Below, piece after piece: positions 50,310-64,000 of a DNA stretch of 64,000 nucleotides (positions are counted from its first letter, which is position 1; each line of letters opens with the position of its first letter). The translations under genes and the position numbers were made by a program. Under the pieces are notes generated by a model, which saw only the letters and a list, made by a program, of their open reading frames with translations, ran no database searches and was not told where the DNA came from. The stretch comes from Certhia americana (Eukaryota; Chordata; Aves; Passeriformes; Certhiidae), in NCBI GenBank assembly GCA_018697195.1, contig CM031879.1, forward strand, positions 41,195,715 through 41,259,714, given 5' to 3'.

Positions 50310-53300
50310 TATACTGTAAGAGTAATAAAACAAAATTAGTTAACATGTTGATGTATTTTCATCTAGAACAGTAGTAACAAAATAAAAAAAAAAAAATCAC
50401 TTTCTCCTGGGCCAGGGACCAGTCCTGCATAAGGAAATACATGAGTGTTCCAGTAATGGTGGCAGTAAGTTCAACTGTTGGGTTAAGGAGTCTCTTAAAA
50501 GTCACATTCTGTTTCCTTCAACTTTTTCATATTTTGTGACCAGAAATGCATCTGCCAGATGAACAAAATGGGGTCACACATATTGTGTGACAGAGACACT
50601 TGTGTTTTGGTCAGAAGTGGGAGGTCCATGAATATTCATTTCTCAAAATATGCTATGCCTCATGAGCTTTTTAATGTTAATATGAGGAAGCAAATGAATG
50701 TTTGGGTTTTTTGAGTTTACTGTAGACAAGTGACTGCAAAGTAGATGTAATTCCTTCTACAGTCACTTTAAATTCTTTGGAAAGGTATGTATAATTATAA
50801 ATTTAAAAAAATATTAGGATTTAAATTATTACTTTTCAAACAATATCTTTTACCTACACATATGTGGCTTTACCTAATTGGAATTGATTGGTTTTAATTT
50901 TCTAAATAAAAGTAGTATTTAGTATTCCAGATTATGCTTATTGAATGAAGAATTTTCCTACAGTGCCTAGCAAAGAGCACTCCCTTTTTGCCCCTGGATC
51001 AACCATCTTTAAAATCTTACTTCTCACAGTAATGTAATATGAAAATCCTTTGACATTTTCATGGATGTTACTTGATGTACCTGTATGCCTGCTTCATGTC
51101 CAAATAAAAGTTTTTCTCACCTTGTTTTTGGTTTGTGACTTTATTATTTCCTGAATCATTATTTATCATTCCTATCTTAAATATGTGGTCAGATCTGTAC
51201 TGAACAAAGGAAAAGGACAATGTGAAATTCCGGAATCATTGAACTCACTATGTTCAGTTTCAGGGCTAAAATTCAGGCCAATATTTTAGACTGATTCCTT
51301 CTGCGATACTGAACACTTTTGACTGTTTGTTTGTTTGTTTGTTTGTATGTTTTATAGGCATAGCGAGAGGATGGAAGGTAGGAATCTGCTTTGATAGATC
51401 TTTTGCCTGTCTCAGTACCCCTTGCATTTCATGAACTGACAGATTGTGGAATTTTGTTCGCCCTACGGCCCTGGGAAAAGGAGAGCATCATACGAACCTT
51501 GCTGGGATGAGGGAACAAAGGCTGGATAACAGAAAAACAAATATCTCAGAGAGAAGGAGAAAGGAAGGAAATCATGTGTCTGCAGAAGGGATTAGCATTT
51601 CCATTTTGCTCATCAAAGTTAAGAGAAGTACAAAAGAAGGATTTAGAGTGCTCCAACTGTTTCATCCCCTGTGCAAATTAGCATAAACAGCAGGGAAAAG
51701 AGAGTTAAACAGAAAATGTGAGATAGCTACAAATGTTTTTGCTAGCAAAGCCTTGTTTAAATTTAATTATTTCTGCATAAACAGTGAATGTAAGCAACAA
51801 AAGGAAGCTTTTTTAATGAGTCACAGAAATAACTACCCTTTATATACAGATCTACTCAAGCATTTTATTTCTCATGTGTGCCTGAATTTTTGTTCTTGAT
51901 GTCAGATTCCTTTTCAATTCACATACTCTTAAAGTCTGTTACTCTTTTCCTCTAGAGTTACTTTAATTGTCACCTCTTACTTCCATGGTTGATGCAGGCA
52001 GATAGCATAAGACTTATTCCCTGTCCTTCAGGGTCCCTGCTTTTTTAGTAATGCCTGTCTGGCTGTTTGGTTTTAGATTTTGGGGTTTCTCGGTTATTTT
52101 TTTTTTGGTTGGTCAGGTTTTTTAAATCTTTCAGAAAAAAAATAACATGCCAATTTAAAATTTGTCAGATGTATGATAAATCCATCTAATACTGCTTACT
52201 AGCAGTAAAATCTCAGAATATTTTCATGCAGTCTGGTCTACCAGACTGGTGAGTTTCTAAATGAGCATTCAGTGTATTGTTTTCTTGTGTATGGAAAGAC
52301 CGTATATATACAGTTAGTCTCTGATCCATCATTGCATTCTATTGCTTCAAATTTTATTGCATTTCAATACTTGGAATTTCTTAGTTCTCAAGAAAAAACA
52401 TTAGTTTCAACAGAGACCATGTGCATTTACGGTATAATCAAAGAATCCATAGTTATAGCAACAGGAATGGATAGCTTCCACTTTTCTTTCAGAAAGGGAG
52501 ATTTAGAACTTTCAATATCTGCTTCTGAAATTACTAAACTTTGTTGTAAATTGTGAGTAAGATCCAAAACTTATTACTTTTAATCACCTTAAGCCAGGCT
52601 TGATGTAAAATTCAAAGATCCTCTTTAAATGCATTGCCAATTTTACATCTCTAACATTTGTTTGTATAATAAGCCCACAAGTAAAATCCATCATAGCATG
52701 CTATTCACTCTTTCTGTATGTTATAAATTTTAAAGCAGATGAAAAACTTGTCAGACTGTTACTATATATTGTATATGAATAAACCATATTGCTAGCCTAG
52801 AAAAGCACTTTGGAAATCAGAGAAGTCCAATTATCTAAACCCTGCTAAAACAGGTCTGAAAAAACCCTTTATAATAAATTATATTCCTTGCACTTCTTTT
52901 TATTTGATTGAAATTAAAGAAATAGAATAAAAGAGATAGAATAAAAGAAAATATTTTTGTAAGGATATTTAGTAAAAAAATTTGGGGTTTGAACAACTGA
53001 GAGGTAATACTGAAATATAATCTAAATTGATTTTGGTGCCTAAGATAAAAATTTGCCCTGTTCCATACAAGCAAGCATATGAGAGAGGGAGAGACGATTT
53101 TTTCTGAAGATTTTGCTGGAAAAATCTTAATGGTTCAATTTTTTTCTGCCTTGTCAACTACTCCTTTCATACTTTTGAAATTACTTGGGTTACAACACAC
53201 TTGGGCTGGTCCGTCAAGTATGTGCATGCACACAGATCTTTGCAGGTCAATCAATGAAGATTCATGTATTAGGCTCCAATGTGCTAAGTAAACTTTATTC

Positions 53301-56300
53301 CCTTCCTTTCAGGAATTCCCAGTCAGGCCAAAGGCAGGAGTCAGAGCTTCAGGATCACATACTTGGATTCTATTCCACTCACATTAGACAGACTGTCATT
53401 CTTCTAAAACCAAATTTACAATTTGTTGTTTAAGAGGTATAATTTACATCGGTTTTGAGAAGGAGCAGGGAAAGAAATTGCTGTACTTTCTTTAATCATG
53501 GTTGAATATAAGATAGCACTGCTGAGTGTGCAAGCATGTGGTGTTGCAAAATGTTTTTTATTAGCATACAGAGCTATTGTCTGCTGTTCCAGCCCAGTCT
53601 GCAGTCTGGTGGTGTTAGACCCTCACAGGAAAATGCAGTTCCTGGCCCCAGAGATGGAAAATTTCAGCTTGCTTTTGCTTAGCTAAACAAGTACAGTTCA
53701 GAGCTGGGTTATCATGCTTATCACTAAAAGAAGAATGATATTTTGTTTGGGATTGAAAAATAAACCAGGAACAAAGTTCAATAAGACAAGGATTTGGAAT
53801 TCAGTAGAGCACAAGCTTTGTGTTTTGTGTTGACATACTCATTTAATCAAATGAAATTTTGAACACTGTTGCATTACACTTATTTCATGGCTAGAGAATA
53901 AAAGAGATTTTTATAGCATAATGCCCTCCTTATAGCATAATATCCTGAGAAAATTTGAAATTGATGTAATGAATTAAAGTTGGTTTTCTCATTAGCATAA
54001 ATATTTCCCAGTTTCCTATGAAGTTTGAATATGAAATTGTATGTGTGCTCTTAGGTTTGCATTTTGTATTACAATTAAAATACATTGCAGAGGTTTATAC
54101 CCTCTATATATGTTTCCAAAACACTGAAAAATGTTTTTAAAGAAATTGGCATGACCATTTGCATTTGACTGCCTTCAACTAATCCTACATTTGCAACATA
54201 AAGGTGTTCTCTGCTTGTTACAAAATGTGTGGATATAAATAACTTGTAGTATCTTGAATTTTATAACACTACAACTCACTAGCAGGTAATTCTCACACAC
54301 AGTGATCCAAAAAATCTATAATTCCCTCAGTCTGTAGAATCTGGGAATTATTAGTGCAGTATATAAACCAGTCATTTTAAGACTTTGCTCAGTCACCAGT
54401 GTGTCAGACATGAACTTAGTATTCATGTTTTCAAAATATCACTTGCACCTTTCAGGGCCATATATGCATTGTCTCCTTTTGATTGTTTCTTCTAGCAGGA
54501 GCCAAGGTAGTGGCTCTGAGGGCTTTGATCTCAAGGAAAGCTCTACTGACCTTAATTTACATTTCTCTGATCTAGTGTATTGGAAATAGATTAATTGTCT
54601 TAATCTCTTATGGAATCAATGATTGAGTATGGGTCCTGTTAGATGAACCAACCCTGACTATAATACAGAATTTCAGGCTCTATCCAGCCTTGGGTTGCTG
54701 CAACTTACACAGCTGAAGGTACAGCAGGAATGGTGGGACACAGTGGGTGTGTGGGAGGTGGGTGCTGTGGTCAGGGAGTGCAGGGTAAAAGTGAACAAGC
54801 CAGTTGCACAAAATGAGACACAGATAGCTGGTCTGGGCCAGGGATAACCACAGCCTGACTCCAGGACCTCTGGCACTGTAAATAAGAGACACATCACCCT
54901 TCAGCCAATAGTTCTGTTTATTTGGTTTGAATTTCTGCTTTAAGCTGTTTCTTTTCTGAGTAGATGTGGGAACATGTCCTTTGAGACTCTAATGTAGAAA
55001 GAATGTGAGAATCTTGGTTTTTCTCATAGGCTTTAAGGAAAACTATTAATTAGCTTTAGTCCTTAGAATGACTATGGATTTATTTATTACTGGTAAAATA
55101 ATGTGCTGTGAATGAGAATTAAAGATGTTCTTAGTCAGGCCTTGATTTATACAAATTAAATGTTTGGAAAAAAACTTTTAAGAGTTTGGAGAAAATATCT
55201 AGCAGCAGTTATTAGCAGTTAGTTAAACAGCTAGCAGTTCAGCAAAAGTGCAGGGTGCTATGAGCATGACAATGAAGGAAACTATATTTGTTAATGAGCA
55301 GCATGTGAATTTCTTTGCTATTTTACAGGTCAGACAGTCATATTTTTAAAATGTAAGTATCCAAGAAAAATACTTAAGTTAATACTCTGTGCTTATGTGT
55401 GTGGTTGAACTGAAATATTAAAACTCTCTATTTGAAACACACACACGCACACAGAGAGATCCTGGTAGCTTCAAAAGATCTCAGGATAGTGTGATCAAAT
55501 GGCCTTTAAACTTTTGAATAGTGGCATTGACTTGTAGGAGATTTGTTGTTTTATTGCCTGCGCATTGTCATTGGCCCTCATTGCTTAAAATCAGTATTTA
55601 CTCAGCTCACCACCTGCATCAGTTACTGCATGGTCTCTGCTCTGCAAACTCTGTCATCTCTCTGTTGCTGTTAACCAAAACAGGATCAGAACAGGGTGAT
55701 GAAATGCCTTTTATCCAGCATGGTCAATACAGCCAAAATACAGGTAAAATGGTTCACTGAGTGAAATTTCATTAATGGATATCATCCCGAAGAGACAAAC
55801 AAAGCAAACCCTGAGCACCGGATCAAAGCAAATGTTGGGAAAGTACCCAAGGAATGGATGATACAGAAGGGAAAAGGAAAATATTAGGTTTCCAGGTCAC
55901 TGCAAATGTAGTGTGTTCCAGTGCTATTTCAAGGTTGCTTATCTCCTGTTTTCTCATGAAGTTGTGATGGTGAATGTGTGAAGGAATCATTCATGGGGAA
56001 GTTTCAGCTTGTGCAAGTGTCCTGAAGTCTGGAAACTCAGATAAATCTGGATTCATCCAGCTTTAGACTAAGGGAATAACTTCAACTCTGTGCAAAGAAA
56101 AATTCTACATCCAGGCTCAGTGGAAACGGTGTTAAATTTCATTGTATAAATGGTGTTTACTTTTTGTTTCTGTCCTTTGATGAGCAGTATAGTGATTATA
56201 GTGTTGTTTGCCCAGATGTCTGCAGTTATTTTGCTGATTCCTTTGGTAGTCTGTTGGTCCACTGTAAGTAACTGGGGAAAAAATTATCTGCTGGCACCAT

Positions 56301-59300
56301 GGCAAAAGACCTTCTGTCTGCCATATATAAATTCAGGTAGAAACAGTAAAGTTTCCTAACTGTAAAAGAAGTAGAGGAATTGTCCTATGGTGGTGAAAAG
56401 ATTTTGGTAGTTTTAGTGTAAAATCACAGAAATGGATTAATTAGATTATGTGATAGCAAGTAATGGAGATTTTTTGCTTCAAATGCAAATGCTGTACATG
56501 AAGATCAGAAGAGGTTCTTTTAGCATCTGGGAAAAGGGAGTAAGTGGGAATATTCAGCTATAGCCTGACTTAGTCAAAATGGGAGGCAAGGAGGAGTATT
56601 TGAAACTGGATGTTTATAATGTATGAAGTGTGAATGACCATGTTTGAGGAGAGAAGGAAAAAAAAAAGAAATGCTGGAGATCAGAAGGAAGAATTTTTAA
56701 TAACATAACTTTATAGAAATACTGACAAGAACCATGCATAGAAAAAGAGTTCAGGTATAAGAAAAACAGTTCGGGTATATGAAACAGCATAGCATGTAGT
56801 GAAAAAATTCAAACCATAGAATTGATGTGTCCGAAAGAAGAGTGGGTGAGATATTAGTATCGGTAAGGAAGACACAGATGGAATTGTGGAGAATTACAGA
56901 AAAGAAAAGAGTAAGTGCCATTTTCCCCATTTAAAATTCCAGTTTCTTTAATATAGTTGTCAGCAGGAGACTGGGGAATCCCTACCACAGAGGCTAAAGA
57001 TAAGTTGTGTGAATCAATAAACTTGTCCAAGGAAAATGAGCAAAGGGAGATCAGCAAGGAGTAGAAGATATTGAGGGAAGGGCTAAGAGGTACTGAAGAA
57101 TGACCTGAGAAGTTAGAGGATACCCAGCTACTGATGTTGCCATTTAACCCATAAATAAGATGCAGAACCACCCCTTTTCCACATAATTGTTTCCTGGAAG
57201 GAAAAACATTTCAGTTTATCTCTGTTATGGAGAGATGTAAGTGTTCATCTTGTTTGTAATTTCTAGTATTCATAGATTTTCTTTGCCTTAGTAAATTCTG
57301 AGGGACACAGCTGCAGCTGGTGAAAAACATTAGATTTTTCTGTCAGAGTACAGATTAATGAAATTTGAGCCCTGACCATTTTATGGTGATTTAATGATAG
57401 CTAATACATAAGCATGATAGGCCAAAACTAATTGAAGAACAGTGCAGTGTGACTTGTAAAGCTACATTGCTGAAGTAAAGCCATCTCTGAGGTAAATCAC
57501 TTGGAGCCTGTGGTGAGCTTAGTCTGCTGGCAAAACTCATTGCTTTCATTTACACCTCTGAAACCCCATTATAAAAGGCAGATTTTGGCCCATGTGCTAC
57601 TTTAAATAGAATTCGAGGGCACTGAATAAGTCAGACATTCCTGTCATTAGAAAGAATCCTGCTGAGGGGACCAGGCAGCTTTGGTTGCTGCTCTACACTG
57701 CCAGTGTCTGTCACTGTATCAGCTGCTACAGAGAAAAGTTTGTTCCTGAAGGACTTAATGCAAGAGCATTTGAAATGATTTCATTTCATTATGTCTGGAA
57801 TTTTATATCATTGAATATAGATAATAAAGGGAGCAGAGAAGAACTCCATAATATATAGTCTGAGAAGAATAACTAAAGGCAACAGAAACTTTCCCTTTGG
57901 CAGTTAGATTTTTCCCTTTTACTCCATGAAACATGAGAACTTTCATTATATAAAACTGTGCTTTCTTGTGAATTTTTCCTTTAGGTTTGCCAGTGAGAGA
58001 TGATGATTTAATTCTTTCCAGATATTCAGTTGATTTAATGTAATTTCTTTCATGTGGAACAAAAGGGGATAAATGGGCACAGATCCTAGAATATCTATTC
58101 TTTTTCACAAATCCTTAAGGGTACATTTCATGGGATCACAACATATTTTGGCACTCAATTCTTGAAATAATTATACAGTATTTGATTATAAGGCTGTTTA
58201 TTGAAGATCATATGGTGTTTGTCCTGTGTGCTTACCCTGTTTTTTTCCCTTTGTTTTTATGGACTGAGATGTATGCTTGAATTAGAAATATTAGTAAAAC
58301 AGGCATATTTGAATAAAAGGCCCTCTTGTCCAGGTTCTCTAGACACAGCTGTTACTTTTTCAAACCCAGAAGCTTTCATGTACCTAATTCTCATTTCATT
58401 TCTCTTGGATTACTTCCAGAAGAGCTTGAAGCATTGATTATGGTTAAAAAGCTTCATTTTCCTCTAACTAAAACCAGTCCATAAAAGTCTTCATTTTGTA
58501 GTATCTTTTATTCATTCTTATGCCTCTTCCTCTATCCTGTCTTTTATGTGCATGCAGTATGTTTCTTTTGTATGCTACATATATTTAGTTGGAAAAAACC
58601 ACACTGAAACGAGCACATGTATCATTCAATTGGGAGCTATTGACACTAAGAACAACCTTGCCACTGTGGAATTCTGGCAAGAAGATGAGTCACTGTGGAG
58701 AGGGAATGAATGATCCAAACCAACATTTTACTCCCTAATTAGATTTTGTATTGAAACAAAAATATGTTGTGTTAAGGTTGAGCCAAAAAGCAGTTCTGTG
58801 ATTACAGGGATCTGGCAGGAGAGCTGTTGAGTATTTTCTTTTCAGCTTTCCCTTTTCTTTGAAATTGACTTTCAAAATTAATTTCTTTTTTTACTGTTCT
58901 ATATATGATTGAGGTAGAAAAGGGCTTAGGGAAACTCACAGTTTACCTTTTAGCCCTTCCTTTTTCCTTAGATTTTTAATAAGAACCCAAAAGATCATCC
59001 TCCCTTTCTGGAATGGCTGCTTCACTGACTTCATTATCCCCAATGAGGGAACAGCTGAATTTTGTTGCTATTGCTGTCATGGCCATTTCAAAACAGTGCT
59101 GCTGTGCTCACTCTCAAATTGTTGACCAGAATCCATTTGGGACCAATGTAACCCAATCCATCTGTATAATAAGAAATTGACTTTTTTATGTTCCAGGAAC
59201 CCCAGAGGATGTAAGATCAGATGTTTATCTGCTTTTTAAAAAAACCCCCAACCTGAAAAATGTTTATCTTGAAATGTAACCTGTTCTTCAGTGAAAAAAA

Positions 59301-62300
59301 AAAAAAAAAATTCAAGTTGAATTTCTGACATTGTAAAATATGATTTAAATTTCAATTTAGTCCATATAAATCAACATTAAGTATCCAGTTGTTTTCCCAT
59401 CAGGACTAAAATGATTTTATGAAACCATCCCATTTAGATGGCTAAAGATTTTATACGAAGCAGTGTTTCAACAGTCAGAATTTCTTTAAACATTTTCTTC
59501 TATAACCATCAAATATTGAATTTTCTCCTTCAGCATGGACAATTTTTCTCCTGTGTTCCTAGAAAAAAAAGGACTTTTTCATTGCATGATGTGAAATGGA
59601 GACTAGCAAGAAGTAAAACTTTGCTTTTGATCTTGTAGTACATCTGAGCCATGATTCAGCACCTGAAAGTATTTAGGAGGCCATAACACTGTAAATCCCA
59701 ACAAGCAAACATGCCTCTGAAAATTAGTAGACCTGGATCTTACATTAGCCAGTGTCTGATACATCAGCTGATAAAACTAAGCATATAAGCTGATAAAACA
59801 TGGAGAAGCATATGGTTTACAAGATGAAGACGAAGCCTGAGAAGCTGCCAGAGCTGATTTGCCAAGCTGACATTGCCTCCTTCATATGGTTTCCAATTAA
59901 AGAAATTGATGGTTGTGGCATATTATCAGACTCCTTTTGGAATTCATTCGAAAAGGCATGGAAAAATCCAGTGCACAGAATACAGCAATGCATGATCTGA
60001 AGAAAGCTCAGGGGTGTTATTCACACACCTGCACAGTTCCTTTATGTTTGGACTGTGTATTAATCAGTGCTTTAGTCAACATTACAAATATTACTTACTC
60101 TTAGCTGTTGCTATCATGCCAGTTCCAAATAAAAGAAATTCTAGAAATTCTGAATGATTATAAGTCTCAAGCTACAAGCACCTTTGCGGACTGATATTTT
60201 CCAAGGTTTCCCGCTCCCAGTTTTCCTCCCCTGAAGCATATGAGCATCTTGTGTCTACTTCCCCATTCTTTTACTCTCATAAAAAGGGATGCCCAGTAAT
60301 GAAGGCCTCTCTCAAGCTACCTTCTTTTCCAAATGTTTTTCCTCCTTCATCTTTTATGCCCTCAGCACAAGTTTTTCCTCTTCCCTTCCTAGTCATCTTT
60401 TTCATGTCCTTTATTTTCTCTTTCCTAGTATTTGACTTTTTATTTCTTCCTTATCAAAGTATTGTTATATTGGTTACATGAAAAATGAAAGATAAAGTTG
60501 GTTACTTGTTCATATATTGGCCACAAGAGCATTTTCTTAAATCTGGAACTACTGAATAAAAGTAGTAACAACTAAGGCTCCTGCACATATTTCTGAAATC
60601 GTTAAGATTTCTCCCTAAAACAGCAGTTTTTCTACAATTATAATACTGTGAAAGGGCACTTTTTAAAAAGGGGGAAAAGGCCATCTATAAGGCTTAAGTT
60701 AATGTACTTTTCTAAGTTAAGAATGCCATCTTATCATCATCATCAAAGCTATTTTGACTGTGATCTGTTGACTGGTTTCTGATTTGTTCATATCACATCA
60801 CTTCCCTTTTACCACAGTTTGTACCTGCTCCTGATTCTACAACTGACAAAATAAATCTGTGATTTTGTGGTGCAGAAGAGGAAGTCTCACCTAATCCTGG
60901 TCCAGTTCTGTACAAGCTACTTAATTTTATTTCAGCTTTTTTTTCAGCTGTAGAAAGGACAAGGCTTCAGAACATTCAACTTATCTTTAGACAAGTTAAA
61001 AGGCATCAGTCTGAGGGCTTAGTCTCTTGAAAGAATAGGAATTCCCAGCCTGGAAGTTAACTGGAGTCAACAGCTCCAGTGGTTCCTAGTACATCAGAAA
61101 TTTTTTTGAATTTGAGAACACTCTTAAAATTATTATATGTGTCACTACACACATACAAACAGGAAAATTTAGAGATATTAAATGTTTGCACTTCAGTGGG
61201 AGGCAAATATTCCAATGAAAATGTGTGTTCTAGCAGATCAATGTGAAAAGGTTTATCTAAAACTTCAAACTGTCTACTAATGACATGTTTGTTCTAAGTT
61301 TATCTTCTTTTAAATAAGGCACATGAATTCCTCTGAAAAGAGTTTCTGAAATAATGAAAACTTAATGCAAACTGTAGGAGTACTTAGTATATTCTCCCTG
61401 TAAACAATAACAGCTTTCAAAGGAGAGGTGCTCTTTCTTGGTTATTTTTTTAAAACAAATTAAGTGCTTATATGAGCTTTTAGCAACACATATGACTTCT
61501 GGGCTGTGCCCAAACTGGTATGTTTTAAATAGTTTCTGGAGATCTAGAAATGCTGTCTGATGACTGTTTAGACCACATCACAATGATCAGTATAGAAAAA
61601 AATAATGTTTAAACCACCCCTGCTGACTGTTTGCCTGTGTGAAGGTAAACAAGAGACAAATCCCTACACATTATCAGAAAGCCCTGGAAGTGTTAATTCA
61701 GCCAGTAAAACCAAAAGAGGCAGTCAAAGGGGATAAAAGTGTTTCCATTTTTGCATTCACATCTTTTCACTGTTTCTTCTCTCTGAAGTCCCTTTGGGTT
61801 TATGCCTTAGCAGCAAACTGCCCAAGCTTCATGACAGGTTTCCAAAGAACCTGTACAAGTACTTGTTTATACTTTTAAGTTTGATGCTTTGCCCCAATTG
61901 CATCTTCATCTTCGTCTGTCTTACTCTGGATGATTTTCTGCTTTGCATGTTTGTGACGAAATAGACTTCACTGAGTCGTGGAACCCATTTTGACACTGAT
62001 TCCTTCCACATAACTCAGTGCCTTCATAAACTGAGATTCTGCTAGTTATTTGCTTCAGCTCTTCAGACACAAGACACCCAGGCTGTCATTCCCTCACCAA
62101 GCCCAGATGACCTATATCAGGAGCAGCCCATCAGCAGTAGGACTCATCCCACTCCATGCCTTACAGTACTAACATTGGGAAAAATCCCAGTATGGAGCTG
62201 GTATTAAACCAGCAGGAATTAAGACCACATGAGTGCCAGGAGGTAAACAGAGAATATCTAAATATGGGGAAAGCAGGCACCACAGAAAGCCTTGAATCCC

Positions 62301-63869
62301 TGGGTGCACCTTTTTCCCTGAATAATAAACGGGGGGCTGTAATGTGGGGTTTTCAAAAGAAGGAAAATACAAGCACATATCTTATTAATGCTTTGAGGAA
62401 AATTGAAGCATGGATAATAATGCTGAAATCATTCCCAATTCTCCTCAATATCTAATAAGAATGCTAAATTGATCCCAGACAGAATGCAGATGTAAATAAA
62501 GAGCAATGGAGAAAAGAAGGAAAGCATGAAAATTTTGGCTTGAGAACAGAAAATTCACTTTTCTGATTGTTTGTTTATTTGATGGTCAGTCCAGTGTAAA
62601 AAACATTTATATCTGTTTGAGGAGGAATTAATTATTTTAGTCTTCTTCTTCATATAAAAATGAAGAATAAACCTCATACCATGTTCATATGGGATATTTT
62701 AAATTTAATGCTAAAGAACTTGCACCAAACAAAAATAAACACATAGATAAATAGCTTTTTAAAAGATCCAGACCACTGGGACTTTCAGAGAAAGCATTCA
62801 TGCACAGCTTTCTTTTCCCAATTTGATCAGTAATTCAGAGGCAGGGAATCTGGGGAGCTTGCTTCTGGCAAATTAGTCAAAGACATCTTAAGTATAACTC
62901 ACTTCTATGCTGCTGCTAAGCAGAATTGAGAAGGCTTGCCATCAGCCTTCTTCATTGGAAGCAGTTCCAGTCATTAAAAGAAACAAAACAGCGTGAACCT
63001 CTAGTCTGCTGCTGAAAACAGCCTCCTTAGAGAAAAAAAATCTACACTCCAATTCAATCTGCTTCTGATTCAGACAGGGTCTTAAGCTTAGATCCTATAA
63101 TACCATGAAGCCTATCCTCATTGCCAGGAGAGAGAATCAGTGATTATTTCAAGCCCTGTGACAAAGTAGAGCATCACAAGGAGATTACCATCCTCAAAAT
63201 TGGTTTCCTAGCAGTGGGAGCATGATTTCAGACAAATTCAAGGATTTTATTAACTGGTGAAGGGCATATCATGGTACATGGACATCTTAGCAACAAGAAT
63301 ATTAAGAAGCATGAACACTTTTTTTTCCTTTCCTCTGGCTGAAACTATTTGAAATTTTTTTTCTGAATCCACTAACATTTCATTAAAATGTTGATAGACC
63401 ATTTTAAAGTATAAAATTTATTGAAAAAAACCTAGCTTCACTGGGAGCTTCTGACCCCATTCATTGAACACTTTCATTGCCCCAGCCCCTAATTAAGAGC
63501 AGCTTTTCTTTGTGGAAGATGTGATTCTAGTTTCTTCACAGATTTTTCTACAAAAAAGACTGGGAGTGGGGAGAGAAATCCTCAGAAAAAAGACTTCCAG
63601 ATATACTCTACCTACAAGGCAGCACCAGCCTGAGTCTGTCTGCATGCAGACACTGGAGGAGGTGTGAGGGCTGTGAGCAGTGGGACTGTTCTGCTGCCAT
63701 AGCTGTGTGCACTCAGGCCAACCCTTTCCCTGGAGAGTTCCAGATGACTCTGAGCTACCAGGAAAGGGCAGGACATCAGGCCAGACGTTAATATCACATG
63801 CATAAAAATGTGTAAGCGAAAAAACACAGAAGAAACAAAACTAAAGCTGATAGGCAGCTAGTTTGGTGA
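50310..63869. other. Intergenic toward the expected KERA side, no gene seen
   Basis: About 13.5 kb without a recognisable exon. KERA, the next gene in the human order, has a very large leucine-rich-repeat exon that would be obvious, and it is absent. Simple repeats include (GTTT)n at about 51325-51346 and A runs such as 59297-59312. Somewhat GC-richer patches at 54680-54895 and 63610-63790 show no motif I can name. Confidence 0.5.
53257..53304 (+). repeat. Dispersed 48-bp repeat, copy B
   Basis: Near-identical partner of 47756-47803, with three mismatches and direct orientation, 5.5 kb away. It could be a fragment of a dispersed family I do not recognise or a local segmental copy. Confidence 0.65.
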
Positions 63870-63874
63870 AATAG

Positions 63875-64000
63875 ATGTGGACTCATGGAGCGATTTAGAT
63901 TGGAACAGATCTTTAGGATCATCTAGTTCCAAGAGCTCTGTCGTGGGCATGGAACCTTCCGCTACACCAGGTTGCTCAGAGCCTCATCCAACCTGGCCTT
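63875..64000 (-). mobile_element. CR1 LINE 3' end, minus orientation, cut by window end
   Basis: 'gattggaacagatctttaggatcatctagttcc' followed by 'catggaaccttccgctacaccaggttgctcagagcc' and 'catccaacctggcctt' is the reverse-strand CR1 terminus. The element continues past base 64000. Confidence 0.85.

Noticed and set aside
62156..62455. 99-codon plus-strand frame near the right end
   Set aside because: No family motif, no splice sites placed to use it, and composition like the surrounding non-coding DNA.
50310..64000. Search for keratocan (KERA) exons on the minus strand
   Set aside because: No leucine-rich-repeat frame of the expected size is present. The gene is presumably beyond the right edge.

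Overview
The window looks like avian nuclear DNA, most likely from a songbird. It is AT-rich, gene-sparse and intron-rich. Its interspersed repeats are CR1 LINEs, several carrying the 'gaatca-cagaatgg' style 3' end and one with an AGAAT pentamer tail. It also holds LTRs of the bird ERV type ('ggctgggatagaatta' near the 5' end, 'attaaactg' near the poly(A) region). No bacterial-style operons, tRNAs, rRNAs or CRISPR arrays were seen. Most of the short open frames are chance or repeat-derived.

The one clearly intact gene is EPYC (epiphycan, also called PG-Lb or DSPG3) on the minus strand. It is a class III small leucine-rich proteoglycan of growth-plate cartilage. I rebuilt it as a non-coding first exon (about 46834-46970) plus six coding exons (44510-44688, 34282-34435, 32340-32498, 31536-31738, 29891-29986, 28508-28678). 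All junctions are GT-AG, the phases agree, and the product is 316 residues with a signal peptide, an acidic N-terminal extension, the C-X2-C-X-C-X6-C cluster, leucine-rich repeats and the C-terminal cysteine pair. The introns carry two CR1 pieces, a CR1 reverse-transcriptase fragment ending about 60 bp from an exon, and an ERV solo LTR. In human the order is CCER1-EPYC-KERA-LUM-DCN, so KERA should lie beyond the right edge. I see no KERA exon here.

About 5 kb downstream of EPYC, on the same strand, is a GC-rich single-exon reading frame (22479-23714). It carries a motif matching the one recognisable in mammalian CCER1, EPYC's neighbour in human. The frame meets a stop just after that motif. 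The same frame then continues with an acidic, Glu-rich stretch broken by two more stops, and an AATAAA follows the final stop. I read this as avian CCER1 with a decayed or truncated C-terminus.

The rest is intergenic. The left 20 kb holds an LTR at the edge, CR1 elements, and an isolated CpG-dense patch (15005-15210) that looks like a promoter plus first exon of an unannotated minus-strand transcript. The right 17 kb holds little recognisable sequence except a perfect 43-bp inverted repeat with a 7-nt loop (50207-50299) that looks like a template-switch mutation, a 48-bp dispersed duplication, and a CR1 cut by the window end. I found no convincing new multi-gene system. The most unusual items are the CCER1-like relic, the CpG patch and the 43-bp fold-back.
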